Source of the DNA: Bacteroidota bacterium
Lineage (GTDB): Bacteria > Bacteroidota > Bacteroidia > Bacteroidales > Prolixibacteraceae
Length of the DNA: 33,848 nt
Direction: 5' to 3'
Assembly: GCA_029265715.1 (NCBI GenBank)
Contig: JAJUGZ010000040.1
Coordinates: forward strand, 1-33,848
The notes below the pieces were generated by a model. The model made no database searches, was not told where the DNA came from, and saw nothing but the letters and a program-made list of their open reading frames with translations. Position numbers and translations under genes: made by a program. Below, piece after piece: positions 26,215 to 33,848 of this stretch (positions are counted from its first letter, which is position 1; each line of letters begins with the position of its first letter).

Positions 26215-26493
26215 GAAACTGAACGGGAAACTGGAATAATAGATTGCTGGGAAATAGTCATGAGACATGAGTAGCGAGACGAAAACTATTAGCGTCAATA
26301 TCTTTTTCTGATACTTGTTGTCTGGATCTCGCAATGAATGACCATCAATGGCTACAAATGCCCATTAATAACTTTCTATTCAGGTGCTTTGTTGCCCAGG
26401 TATTTTTTCAGGTTCAGCCGAAATTGAAATTTCCCGTTCGCTGTAAAACAACCCTGGCAAAACATTACATTTGCTGACATTAATCTGATATGT
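26215..26493. other. Intergenic region rnhA-waaA
   Basis: No convincing gene. Only the promoter element of waaA at 26466-26473 is recognisable. A 62-residue minus-strand ORF overlapping the end of rnhA has no coding character. Confidence 0.5.
26466..26473 (+). promoter_or_regulatory. Promoter -7 element of waaA
   Basis: TACATTTG, an exact TAnnTTTG, 20 bases before the waaA ATG. No clear -33 box. Confidence 0.55.
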
Positions 26494-27723
26494 ATGAATG
26501 CCCTTTATAACCTGACAATTATTGCATACTCAGTCCTGATCCGGATTGCAGCGCCATTCAATATCAAAGCGAAACAACTTACTCTGGGCCGTAAACGGGC
26601 ATTCCCCGATTTGGAGAAACAAATTAAACACGATAAACCCATCATCTGGGTCCATTGTGCCTCACTGGGCGAATTCGAGCAGGGCCGCCCGCTGATCGAG
26701 GCCATCAAAACGCAGCATCCGGAGTACCAGATTTTGCTAACGTTCTTTTCTCCTTCCGGATATGAAATCCGGAAAAACTACAACCTTGCCGACTATGTAG
26801 CCTATCTGCCAGCCGATACGCCGAAAAATGCCAAACGCCTGATCAGCATGGTAAACCCGGAGAAAGTGTTCTTTGTGAAATACGAGTTCTGGCATCATTA
26901 TATCACTGAACTTAAAAAGCAGAACATCCCGCTTTACTTAGTTTCAGCCATTTTCAGGGACAACCAGTTGTTTTTCAAAAATTCTGTTTCGGGGAGATGG
27001 TACCGCAAGATGCTTTTCGGATTTGAACACTTGTTTGTTCAGGACCAGCATTCGGTCGACCTGTTAAAGAGCATCGGCGTAAACAACGCCACCAAGGCCG
27101 GCGATACCCGTTTCGACCGGGTAGCCGCCATTGCCCGAACCGGGAAAACAGTCCCGCTCATTGAAAAGTTTAAAGGAGCCAATCGGGTTGTTGTTGTTGG
27201 CAGCTCGTGGCGGCCCGATGAAGATCTGTTGGTCCAATACATCAACCAACATCCGGAAATAAAATTCATAATTGCCCCGCACGAAATTAAAGAACCCAAC
27301 ATCGAACGGCTAACCGGGCAATTAGACAACCGGTGGGCCCGTTATACAAAAACCACTGAAGATGAAGTTATAAACAAGCAGGTGTTGATAATCGACACCA
27401 TTGGACTGCTGTCGACAATCTATCGGTATGCCGAGGTCGCTTACATTGGCGGAGGGTTTGGCGTTGGCATCCACAATACCCTTGAAGCTGCCATTTTCAA
27501 CATCCCGGTTGTCTTCGGCCCAAACTACAATAAGTTTAACGAAGCTGTTTCGATGGCGCAAAAAGGCATCGCCTATCCGATTACAACTTATGCCGAATTG
27601 GAAAATGTATTCGACCGTCTGCTGTCCGATCCGGAAAGACGTAAAAAAATTGCGGCCGAAAGCGCTGCTTATACCTCCGAGAACGTTGGGGCAACCCAAT
27701 TGATCCTACAAAAAGTCTTTTAA
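26494..27723 (+). CDS. waaA: 3-deoxy-D-manno-octulosonic acid (Kdo) transferase
   Basis: A 409-residue inner-membrane-associated GT-B glycosyltransferase that adds Kdo from CMP-Kdo to lipid A precursor. An N-terminal hydrophobic anchor (~1-20) is followed by WVHCASLGEFEQGRP with the family's catalytic glutamate at Glu60. The C-terminal domain has VVVGSSWRPDE, YIGGGFGVGIHNTLEA and VVFGPNYNKFNEA, all diagnostic of KdtA/WaaA. It indicates a lipopolysaccharide-containing outer membrane. It is monocistronic, with its own promoter and no clear terminator seen downstream. Confidence 0.95.
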   Translation: MNALYNLTIIAYSVLIRIAAPFNIKAKQLTLGRKRAFPDLEKQIKHDKPIIWVHCASLGEFEQGRPLIEAIKTQHPEYQILLTFFSPSGYEIRKNYNLADYVAYLPADTPKNAKRLISMVNPEKVFFVKYEFWHHYITELKKQNIPLYLVSAIFRDNQLFFKNSVSGRWYRKMLFGFEHLFVQDQHSVDLLKSIGVNNATKAGDTRFDRVAAIARTGKTVPLIEKFKGANRVVVVGSSWRPDEDLLVQYINQHPEIKFIIAPHEIKEPNIERLTGQLDNRWARYTKTTEDEVINKQVLIIDTIGLLSTIYRYAEVAYIGGGFGVGIHNTLEAAIFNIPVVFGPNYNKFNEAVSMAQKGIAYPITTYAELENVFDRLLSDPERRKKIAAESAAYTSENVGATQLILQKVF

Positions 27724-28054
27724 GGAACATAACATTAAAAAACACCTTCCCCCTGAATTTCCAGAAAGCCCAGCATCCCCCGGAACATCTTCTATCCGTT
27801 GCTTGTAATTGCTTTCAGTTTTTACACACGGCTCCCATTTTGGTAAACTTTTTAGAATTATCAAAAACTTATCTCGCAACAATACAGTCAATTAACATTT
27901 TTTAGTTGATAACTTTAAACTTCGTTTCTAAAAAATCTATTCCATTTCTTTACACCACGGCGTATATTGCATATACCAAACTTGTGAAAAAGCGACTGAA
28001 AAAGGGAACACAATTTCAGTCTATTAACCGTTTTAACAAAAAAAAATTTGGCGT
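27724..28054. other. Intergenic region upstream of ribonucleotide reductase
   Basis: 331 bases with no gene. It holds a perfect 15-base inverted repeat, GTATAT-TGC-ATATAC (27962-27976), and a near-consensus -7 element TAACTTTA (27910-27917) 44 bases before it. No cobalamin riboswitch B12-box was seen. Confidence 0.5.
27962..27976. promoter_or_regulatory. Inverted repeat upstream of nrdJ, possible operator
   Basis: GTATAT/ATATAC arms flank TGC, 78 bases before the reductase start. It is AT-rich like NrdR boxes, but it does not match the NrdR consensus well, so the regulator is unknown. Confidence 0.35.
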
Positions 28055-30619
28055 ATGGCAATCAAAAATGTGGCAATAGAGCCATTAACCGAACAAAAAA
28101 TTTACTCCCAGGAAGAAGCATTTCAGGCTTCGTTAAAATACTTCAGGGGAGACGACCTTGCTGCCAGGGTCTGGGTGAATAAATACGCCCTCAAAGATTC
28201 GTTTGGCAATATTTACGAGCTAACCCCCGACGATATGCACCGCCGGCTCGCAAAAGAAATTGCACGAATCGAAGAAAAGTATAGCAACCCGATGAGTGAA
28301 GAGCAATTATTTGAATTGCTGAAAGATTTTAAATACATCATTCCTCAGGGTGGCCCGATGACAGGAATCGGTAACGACTATCAGATTGCGTCCCTGTCGA
28401 ACTGTTTCGTAATCGGGAACGAAGGGAACTCTGATTCGTACGGCGGCATCATGAAGATCGACCAGGAACAGGTCCAACTAATGAAACGCCGTGGCGGTGT
28501 GGGGCACGATTTATCGCACATCCGCCCGAAAGGTTCTCCGGTGAAGAACTCGGCTCTGACCTCAACCGGGCTGGTGCCGTTTATGGAACGATTCTCCAAT
28601 TCAACCCGCGAAGTAGCGCAGGACGGCCGCCGTGGGGCATTAATGCTTTCTGTTTCCATTAAACATCCGGACTCAGAATCGTTCATCGACGCAAAAATGG
28701 AGCAAGGCAAAGTAACCGGGGCCAATGTTTCAGTCAAAATTCATGACGATTTTATGCACGCCGTTGAAAATGGCACACCATACCGGACGCAATACCCGAT
28801 TGATTCAGCCGACCCCAAATTTACCCGCGACATCGATGCCTCGGCCCTGTGGGGAAAAATTGTTCACAATGCCTGGAAATCGGCCGAACCGGGAATTCTG
28901 TTTTGGGATACCATTATCCGCGAATCAATTCCGGATTGCTATGCCGATCTGGGTTACCGCACTGTATCAACAAACCCGTGCGGCGAAATTCCGTTGTGCC
29001 CGTACGACAGTTGCCGCCTGATTGCCATCAACTTGTATGCTTACGTTGAAAATCCGTTTACGCCCCAAGCCAAGTTCAACTTCGACCTGTTCCGGAAACA
29101 TGTCGGATATGCACAACGCATGATGGACGATATCATCGACCTGGAACTGGAAAAAATCGACCAGATTATAGCCAAGATTGATGCAGACCCGGAAAGCGAA
29201 GAAATTAAACACGTTGAACGGTCGCTTTGGGAGAAAATACGCAAAAAAGCCAAAGAAGGACGCCGCACCGGAGTAGGCATCACTGCCGAAGGAGACATGT
29301 TGGCAGCCTTGGGTTTGCGCTACGGAAGCGAAGACGCCATCGACTTCAGCGAAGAAGTTCACAAAACAGTAACGCTGGCAGCCTACCGCTCATCGGTTGA
29401 AATGGCCAAGGAACGTGGTGCCTTCACCATTTATAGCGCTGAACGCGAAAAGAACAACCCGCTGATTAACCGCATCCGACAAGAAGATGAAGCTTTGTAT
29501 CAAGACATGGTAAAATACGGCCGCCGGAACATTGCACTGTTAACCATTGCCCCAACCGGCACCACCAGTTTGATGACCCAGACAACCTCCGGCATCGAGC
29601 CGGTATTCCTTCCGGTTTACAAACGTCGCCGGAAAGTAAACCCGAACGACAAAAACGTGAAGGTTGATTTTGTTGACGAAGTAGGCGATTCATGGGAAGA
29701 ATACATTGTATTCCACCATAAATTCGTCGATTGGATGGTTGTCAACGGATACGATACCACCAAACGCTACACCCAGGAAGAACTGGATGCGCTTGTGGCT
29801 AAATCGCCCTATTACAAAGCGACCTCGAACGACGTTGACTGGCTGAATAAAGTTCGCATGCAGGGACGTATCCAGAAGTGGGTCGACCACTCTATCAGCG
29901 TAACCATCAACCTGCCTGCCGACGTTGACGAAGCGTTGGTTGGCAAACTGTACTTCGAAGCCTGGAAAAGCGGCTGCAAAGGAGTAACAGTTTACCGCGA
30001 CGGCTCCCGTTCCGGAGTTCTGATTTCGACAAAAAATGAAGACGAAAAGAAACCCTCCACTCCTCCTGTTTTTCCGACAACCCGTCCGGAAGTGCTTGAG
30101 GCAGATGTAGTCCGGTTTCAGAACAATAAAGATAAGTGGGTTGCCTTTATCGGAACAATCGATGGCCGCCCGTATGAGATTTTCACCGGTCTGTCGGACG
30201 ACGAAGATGGAATCCTGCTGCCCCGCTCGGTTACCAGTGGAAAAATCATTAAAAATATTGAAGCCGACGGCACCAAACGGTATGACTTCCAATATGTAAA
30301 CAAACGCGGTTACAAAACAACCATCGAAGGGCTGTCTTACAAATTCAACCCCGTATTCTGGAACTATGCCAAACTGATCTCCGGAGTATTACGCCACGGA
30401 ATGCCAATCCACAAAGTAGTTGACACCGTAACCAGCCTCCAACTCGACAACGACACCATTAACAGCTGGAAAGCCGGCGTGGCCCGCGCCCTGAAAAAAT
30501 ACATCCCGAACGGCACCGTTGCCGAAGGCGCTACCTGCGGCGAATGTGGCTCGAAGAATGTAATCTACCAGGAAGGGTGCCTCACCTGCCCCGACTGCGG
30601 ATCGTCGAAATGTGGATAA
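28055..30619 (+). CDS. nrdJ: Adenosylcobalamin-dependent (class II) ribonucleoside-diphosphate reductase
   Basis: An 854-residue cytoplasmic enzyme making deoxyribonucleotides by a B12 radical mechanism, independent of oxygen. It has SLSNCFV (Cys117, redox pair), NPCGEIPL (Asn307, radical Cys309, Glu311) and the loop IAPTGTTSLM. A C-terminal extension ends in CGECG-x9-CLTCPDCGSSKCG (cysteine pairs, probable zinc or redox tail). The KRRRKVN and KSGCKGVTVYRDGSR stretches fit the NrdJ family. The start at 28055 has no Shine-Dalgarno sequence. A bidirectional terminator follows. The enzyme implies that the cell makes or imports cobalamin. Confidence 0.95.
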   Translation: MAIKNVAIEPLTEQKIYSQEEAFQASLKYFRGDDLAARVWVNKYALKDSFGNIYELTPDDMHRRLAKEIARIEEKYSNPMSEEQLFELLKDFKYIIPQGGPMTGIGNDYQIASLSNCFVIGNEGNSDSYGGIMKIDQEQVQLMKRRGGVGHDLSHIRPKGSPVKNSALTSTGLVPFMERFSNSTREVAQDGRRGALMLSVSIKHPDSESFIDAKMEQGKVTGANVSVKIHDDFMHAVENGTPYRTQYPIDSADPKFTRDIDASALWGKIVHNAWKSAEPGILFWDTIIRESIPDCYADLGYRTVSTNPCGEIPLCPYDSCRLIAINLYAYVENPFTPQAKFNFDLFRKHVGYAQRMMDDIIDLELEKIDQIIAKIDADPESEEIKHVERSLWEKIRKKAKEGRRTGVGITAEGDMLAALGLRYGSEDAIDFSEEVHKTVTLAAYRSSVEMAKERGAFTIYSAEREKNNPLINRIRQEDEALYQDMVKYGRRNIALLTIAPTGTTSLMTQTTSGIEPVFLPVYKRRRKVNPNDKNVKVDFVDEVGDSWEEYIVFHHKFVDWMVVNGYDTTKRYTQEELDALVAKSPYYKATSNDVDWLNKVRMQGRIQKWVDHSISVTINLPADVDEALVGKLYFEAWKSGCKGVTVYRDGSRSGVLISTKNEDEKKPSTPPVFPTTRPEVLEADVVRFQNNKDKWVAFIGTIDGRPYEIFTGLSDDEDGILLPRSVTSGKIIKNIEADGTKRYDFQYVNKRGYKTTIEGLSYKFNPVFWNYAKLISGVLRHGMPIHKVVDTVTSLQLDNDTINSWKAGVARALKKYIPNGTVAEGATCGECGSKNVIYQEGCLTCPDCGSSKCG

Positions 30620-30633
30620 TCAATCAATTCGAT

Positions 30634-30660
30634 AAAAAAAGGCCCCTCAGGGGCCTTTTT
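30634..30660. terminator. Bidirectional intrinsic terminator
   Basis: The stem GGCCCC/GGGGCC (30641-30646 and 30650-30655) has a TCA loop, seven A before and five T after. It ends nrdJ on the plus strand and the small membrane protein gene on the minus strand. Confidence 0.9.
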
Positions 30661-30676
30661 CATTTATATCCATCTA

Positions 30677-30817
30677 TTACTGAATAGCTCCGGCTTTCTG
30701 CAGAATGGCTTTTAAGATTACCAACGCGGCAACAACAACCACGATCCCGACAATCGTCAAAATCAAATCTTTATTCTTTTTACCAGGCGCTTGCTGAGTG
30801 CTATTTGAAGTTTCCAT
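30677..30817 (-). CDS. Small single-helix membrane protein (46 residues)
   Basis: A 46-residue ORF with a start ATG (30815-30817) and stop TAA (30677-30679). The N-terminus is polar and basic (METSNSTQQAPGKKNKD). One strong membrane segment, LILTIVGIVVVVAALVIL, spans ~18-36, and a short tail KAILQKAGAIQ follows. Orientation is probably N-in by the positive-inside rule, given the KKNK before the helix. It sits between the secreted orphan and a shared terminator with the usual gene boundary spacing. No homologue is recognised. The balance of charge, helix and terminator makes it more likely real than chance. Confidence 0.6.
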   Translation of the reverse strand: METSNSTQQAPGKKNKDLILTIVGIVVVVAALVILKAILQKAGAIQ

Positions 30818-30944
30818 TTTTTCTACGCATTAAAATTATTACTCTGTATAAAATTATTTTTTGCTGACATAAGGCCATACCTGTTGCGAAAATGGATCCA
30901 AACAATCCATTTCCGGCCAGCAATACTATTTGTAATGGAAACTG

Positions 30945-31310
30945 CTAATGAAGCAACGCATGCCCCCTGATAAACAGCGGGACAGGCGCATCATGGTCCC
31001 GAATAATGGTGGTTAAACTCAGATCTTTACCAAACCTGAAATTCCGTGGCACTAACCGGTTAGGCTGAACAAAAACAAACTGAAGCCGGGCTGTATCGGT
31101 AAGCGTATCCTGCCCTCCGTTTTCTTTGTTTATCAGATAAAAAGGAGGCAAAACAGGCCCATGAATGGTTGCATTATTTTCAGCCGGGTAAGAATTGACG
31201 GACCCCGGAATTTCCCGATTCAGAATACTGTCGGAAGGCAAAGCAATCGCGGTTGGCGTTAGCCAGCATACCATTATAATAAAAATGAATATCCGGAGCA
31301 ATGTCTTCAT
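30945..31310 (-). CDS. Secreted hypothetical protein
   Basis: A 121-residue protein I do not recognise. An N-terminal signal peptide (~1-23, cleavage after AIA) is followed by a ~98-residue mature part with no cysteines, rich in Pro, Asn and Leu, and no domain I know. A perfect -7 element lies 17 bases upstream. It follows the kdpE-like gene on the same strand across 127 bases, but its own promoter argues for separate expression. Confidence 0.6.
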   Translation of the reverse strand: MKTLLRIFIFIIMVCWLTPTAIALPSDSILNREIPGSVNSYPAENNATIHGPVLPPFYLINKENGGQDTLTDTARLQFVFVQPNRLVPRNFRFGKDLSLTTIIRDHDAPVPLFIRGHALLH

Positions 31311-31326
31311 AAAAAGATATTTACCA

Positions 31327-31334
31327 CAAAAATA
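31327..31334 (-). promoter_or_regulatory. Promoter -7 element of secreted hypothetical gene
   Basis: Minus strand TATTTTTG, an exact TAnnTTTG, 17 bases before the ATG at 31310. Confidence 0.55.
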
Positions 31335-31437
31335 GCAGAATTCCGGAAATAAATACAGGTTCTCAGCGATAGCATTTTACAAACTTTTAATGTACAGATA
31401 GCTATTGTTCTGGGTTTTATGTCTCAATTTTTGCAAT

Positions 31438-32121
31438 CTATCCCCCAAACCGGTATCCTATCCCTGATTCGGTATTCAGCAAAGTTGGCCTCGACGGATC
31501 ATCTTCGATTTTTTTCCGTAATTGGGCAATAAATACCCTCAAATACTGGGTTTGTTCGATGTAACCCATGCCCCAGACTTCCTTAAGGATATACTGGTGG
31601 GTTAGCACCCGTCCCTCGTTTTTGGCCAAAAGAGCCAACAGTGAATATTCGGTGGAGGTCAGTTTCACCAGTTCGTTGTTTTTCCGGACGATATGGCTGG
31701 ACAGGTCGATACTCAGTGAGCCAAATTCAAGCACAGGATTATCCTGAGGCCCTTGGCTTTGGCGGACAGCTGCCCGAATCCGGGCCAGAAGTTCACCCGT
31801 CCGAAAAGGCTTGGTCAGATAATCGTTCGCGCCATTATCGAGAGCCTTGACGATATCGTCTTCCGAATTACGGACCGACAAAATGATAATGGGCTTTTGG
31901 TACCACTCCCGAAGTTTTTTGAGGATTTCGATCCCGTCATGGTCCGGCAAACCAAGGTCAAGAATTATCAGCATCGGCGATATGGTAGCTGCCCGCGTTA
32001 ATCCTTCCTTGCCGGTAGCAGCTTCGGATATTTTATAGCCGTTTGCCGACAGAGTTATTTCGAGCAAGTGCCGTATCTGCACCTCGTCGTCAATGATCAG
32101 GATGGTATTTGTGTTTGTCAT
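31438..32121 (-). CDS. kdpE: KdpE-type OmpR-family response regulator
   Basis: A 227-residue response regulator. The intact receiver has the acidic pair Asp11-Asp12, phosphoacceptor Asp55 in IILDLGLPD and Lys104 in YLTKPF. A winged-helix OmpR/PhoB DNA-binding domain covers ~130-225 (LTSTEYSLLALLAKNEGRVLT style, ending GIGYRFGG). The similarity pattern and the KdpD-type partner suggest it responds to low potassium and controls the kdpABC pump, which is not in the window. The start lies 3 bases from the kinase stop, so they are co-transcribed and the kinase is translated first. KdpE is my best name; another OmpR member is possible. Confidence 0.85.
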   Translation of the reverse strand: MTNTNTILIIDDEVQIRHLLEITLSANGYKISEAATGKEGLTRAATISPMLIILDLGLPDHDGIEILKKLREWYQKPIIILSVRNSEDDIVKALDNGANDYLTKPFRTGELLARIRAAVRQSQGPQDNPVLEFGSLSIDLSSHIVRKNNELVKLTSTEYSLLALLAKNEGRVLTHQYILKEVWGMGYIEQTQYLRVFIAQLRKKIEDDPSRPTLLNTESGIGYRFGG

Positions 32122-32124
32122 GGC

Positions 32125-33582
32125 TTATACCTGCTTGTTTAAATCATCTATTTCAGAAACTTTTACCGGTATTTTAATGGTAAAAGCCGCACCACCGTTT
32201 TTCCTGTTTTCTGCCGTAACAGTCCCGCCATGGGCCTCGACAAATCCTTTTACAATCGACAATCCCAGGCCTGTGCCGCCGGTTTTTGCGTCTTTCCCCC
32301 TGTAAAATTTATTAAAGACAGAAGGCAATTCATTTTCCGGAAAACCTTTTCCCCGGTCCATCACCTGGATTGTCAGGAAACCATGGTCGAAGAAAAATTT
32401 GATCCGGATGTTAGTACCTTCGGGGGCATACTGGGTCGCATTCAGTACCAGGTTATGCAAAACCTGTTCGATCAGGCCGAAGTCGATATAAACCAGCGGC
32501 ATATCGGGCGGGATTACCGTTGAAACCTGAAAAGGCTGCAACTCCTGCGACAAACTGCTGGTTACCTTGTTTGCCAGGTCATGGATATCACACCAGTCCA
32601 TGCGGGGAGTTATCCGGCCCGATTCGAGCCTGGACATATTCAGCAGGTTCTCAATCAGCTGATTTAGCCTGACCGAAGCCGTGCTGATTTCGGCATATAA
32701 TTTCTTCCGGGTTTCCTCCGGATAATTTTGGGCCTGCAACGTATCGGACGCCCCCATGATGGTGGCAACCGGGATGCGCAATTCGTGCGATATGGAATTA
32801 AAGAGCGTCTTGTATAGTTTGTCGGATTCCTTCAAAACATAGGCATTCTTTGCCATCTCCCGCAAGAACTCGCGTTCGATTTTTCCGGATACCTGAGAAA
32901 GAAAAGCTTCCCAAAACTGTTCTTCGCCCTGGGTAAACACCTGAGGATTTTGTACAGCTATAACCCCCATGTTGTCGTTAATTCCTTTTAACGGATAAAA
33001 GGTATAATTGCCCGTGGGCAATGTATCCGTAAATTTTCCGGCCTTTGCCGAGTGCCGGAAAGCCCATTCGGCAATGCTCATTTCATTATCAGAGAACCTT
33101 AGGGCAGTTTGGTGCCTGATCCTCTTTTCAAGGTGACTTGCATCGTCTTTCAAAAGAATTGCGCTTTCTCGCCTGAAATACTTCCGGACATCATTGACTG
33201 CCAAAGTAAGCACGTCCTCTACTCCGAGAGCTGTCGAAAGTTCCCGGGCTAGTTGGTAAAGCGCGTGCGTACGTTCTTCGCGCACCCTGATTTTCATCTC
33301 CTGGCGCCGCACCCTCGAAGTCAGTACCCCGTTCAGCAAAGCGATAATGAAGAACATGATCAGCATGAGCATATCTTCAGGTTCGCCGACATGTAACGTG
33401 TAAGGCGGAGGAATAAAGAAAAAGTCCCATATAAGGGCGCTTAAAGTTGAAGCCATTAAAACAGGGCCGATCCCGTAAATAAAAGCAAGGACAGAAACCA
33501 CAAACAACAAGGCAAACGACACAACCTGGTAGCCGACAACCCCTTTCAGGAAGAACCCGATTGCTGCAGTAATTATAACCAT
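32125..33582 (-). CDS. KdpD C-terminal-type sensor histidine kinase (DUF4118-GAF-HisKA-HATPase)
   Basis: A 485-residue membrane kinase that matches only the C-terminal part of KdpD. Membrane segments (DUF4118, ~1-85, including WDFFFIPPPYTLHV) are followed by a GAF-like region (~105-230). HisKA carries His266 in SISHELRIP, and HATPase_c has HNLVLNATQYAP, DRGKGFP and GGTGLGLSI. The N-terminal KdpD/Usp sensor of the E. coli protein (~370 residues) is absent, as in many Bacteroidota where it is a separate gene. ATG 33582 begins almost inside the first helix. In-frame codons upstream look coding (…SINQYLVAAL) back to a TAA at 33640-33642, so the true N-terminus may be longer or damaged. Confidence 0.88.
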   Translation of the reverse strand: MVIITAAIGFFLKGVVGYQVVSFALLFVVSVLAFIYGIGPVLMASTLSALIWDFFFIPPPYTLHVGEPEDMLMLIMFFIIALLNGVLTSRVRRQEMKIRVREERTHALYQLARELSTALGVEDVLTLAVNDVRKYFRRESAILLKDDASHLEKRIRHQTALRFSDNEMSIAEWAFRHSAKAGKFTDTLPTGNYTFYPLKGINDNMGVIAVQNPQVFTQGEEQFWEAFLSQVSGKIEREFLREMAKNAYVLKESDKLYKTLFNSISHELRIPVATIMGASDTLQAQNYPEETRKKLYAEISTASVRLNQLIENLLNMSRLESGRITPRMDWCDIHDLANKVTSSLSQELQPFQVSTVIPPDMPLVYIDFGLIEQVLHNLVLNATQYAPEGTNIRIKFFFDHGFLTIQVMDRGKGFPENELPSVFNKFYRGKDAKTGGTGLGLSIVKGFVEAHGGTVTAENRKNGGAAFTIKIPVKVSEIDDLNKQV

Positions 33583-33672
33583 GAGTGCAGCTACGAGATA
33601 CTGGTTGATGCTCGCCGAAAAAGACGGGGGGAGTGTAAATTAAACTCTGTCTGGTAAATTATTCATTCAATT

Positions 33673-33680
33673 CAAAACTA
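33673..33680 (-). promoter_or_regulatory. Promoter -7 element of the Kdp-type kinase operon
   Basis: Minus strand TAGTTTTG, an exact TAnnTTTG. Transcription would begin near 33667, right at an ATG (33664-33666) that is in frame with the kinase but followed by a stop at codon 9. Confidence 0.5.
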
Positions 33681-33848
33681 CTGTTTTTTTTTGATTCCAA
33701 CTCTTAAATGCTTTTTTGAACCTGGAATAAAATTGGACAAGGGCGGCGCAGGTACGGAGCCGTTTATATACCCTTGGCCGATTTTAGGCCGGGTTCTTTC
33801 TTTGCATTTATGATTGGTTATCAAAGGTCTATCAACATCCGGTCTCCA

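Noticed and set aside
27724-28054. Cobalamin riboswitch upstream of nrdJ
   Set aside because: No B12-box or long paired structure was seen in the 331 bases.
33678-33848. Minus-strand frame open to the window edge (~56 codons, ending TAG at 33678-33680)
   Set aside because: Its residues are rich in Lys, Pro and Arg with no recognisable C-terminal domain. It could be the tail of a gene beyond the window, but nothing supports coding.

Overview
The window reads as a chromosomal segment of a Bacteroidota bacterium, probably of the Marinilabiliales/Prolixibacteraceae type; this placement is an inference from gene content. The evidence is the recurrent Bacteroidota promoter element TAnnTTTG in front of about a dozen genes, weak or absent Shine-Dalgarno sequences, several lipoproteins, S46 and S9 secreted peptidases, a DUF2851 protein, a GGGtGRT/NifU-like pair and a split KdpD-type kinase. 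No phage, insertion sequence, CRISPR array or rRNA was found. Codon use looks even throughout, and most of the window is ordinary core genome.

Layout. 240-1777: two tandem LuxR-type regulators whose receiver-like domains have lost the phosphoacceptor aspartate. 1927-3628 (minus): an operon of a NifU-like scaffold and a GGGtGRT protein, a conserved pair of unknown function. 3931-5651: a CAT-type amino acid permease broken by a one-base frameshift at a G run. 5770-5842: tRNA-Thr(CGT). 5981-8300: DUF2851 protein overlapping a two-helix RCK potassium channel. 8471-11228: rpsO and pnp, each with its own terminator, then a small two-helix membrane protein. 11854-18214: S9A prolyl oligopeptidase lipoprotein, deoxynucleoside kinase, an OmpA/TPR lipoprotein and a secreted C1B cysteine peptidase. 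18263-21579: a minus-strand glycosyltransferase divergent from a polysaccharide flippase and an overlapping DUF3267 zincin-like membrane protein. 21705-23237 (minus): gltX. 23540-27723: S46 dipeptidyl-peptidase, rnhA and waaA. 28055-30619: B12-dependent ribonucleotide reductase. 30677-33582 (minus): a 46-residue membrane protein, a secreted orphan, and a KdpE/KdpD-C-type two-component pair.

How the genes fit together. Three exported peptidases (S9A, C1B, S46) suggest a peptide-fermenting or peptide-scavenging life. rpsO and pnp form the classic translation/RNA-decay neighbourhood. The class II reductase and the deoxynucleoside kinase both supply DNA precursors. The glycosyltransferase, flippase and WaaA act on the cell envelope. 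The RCK channel and the Kdp-type regulators both concern potassium, although they are 23 kb apart.

The observations I consider most worth checking are: the phosphorylation-dead tandem regulators; the GGGtGRT/NifU-like pair; the permease frameshift; three genes whose start codons lie 5-11 bases after a terminator-like hairpin; an in-frame stop near the apparent original start of the Kdp-type kinase; and a long perfect palindrome between two convergent genes.
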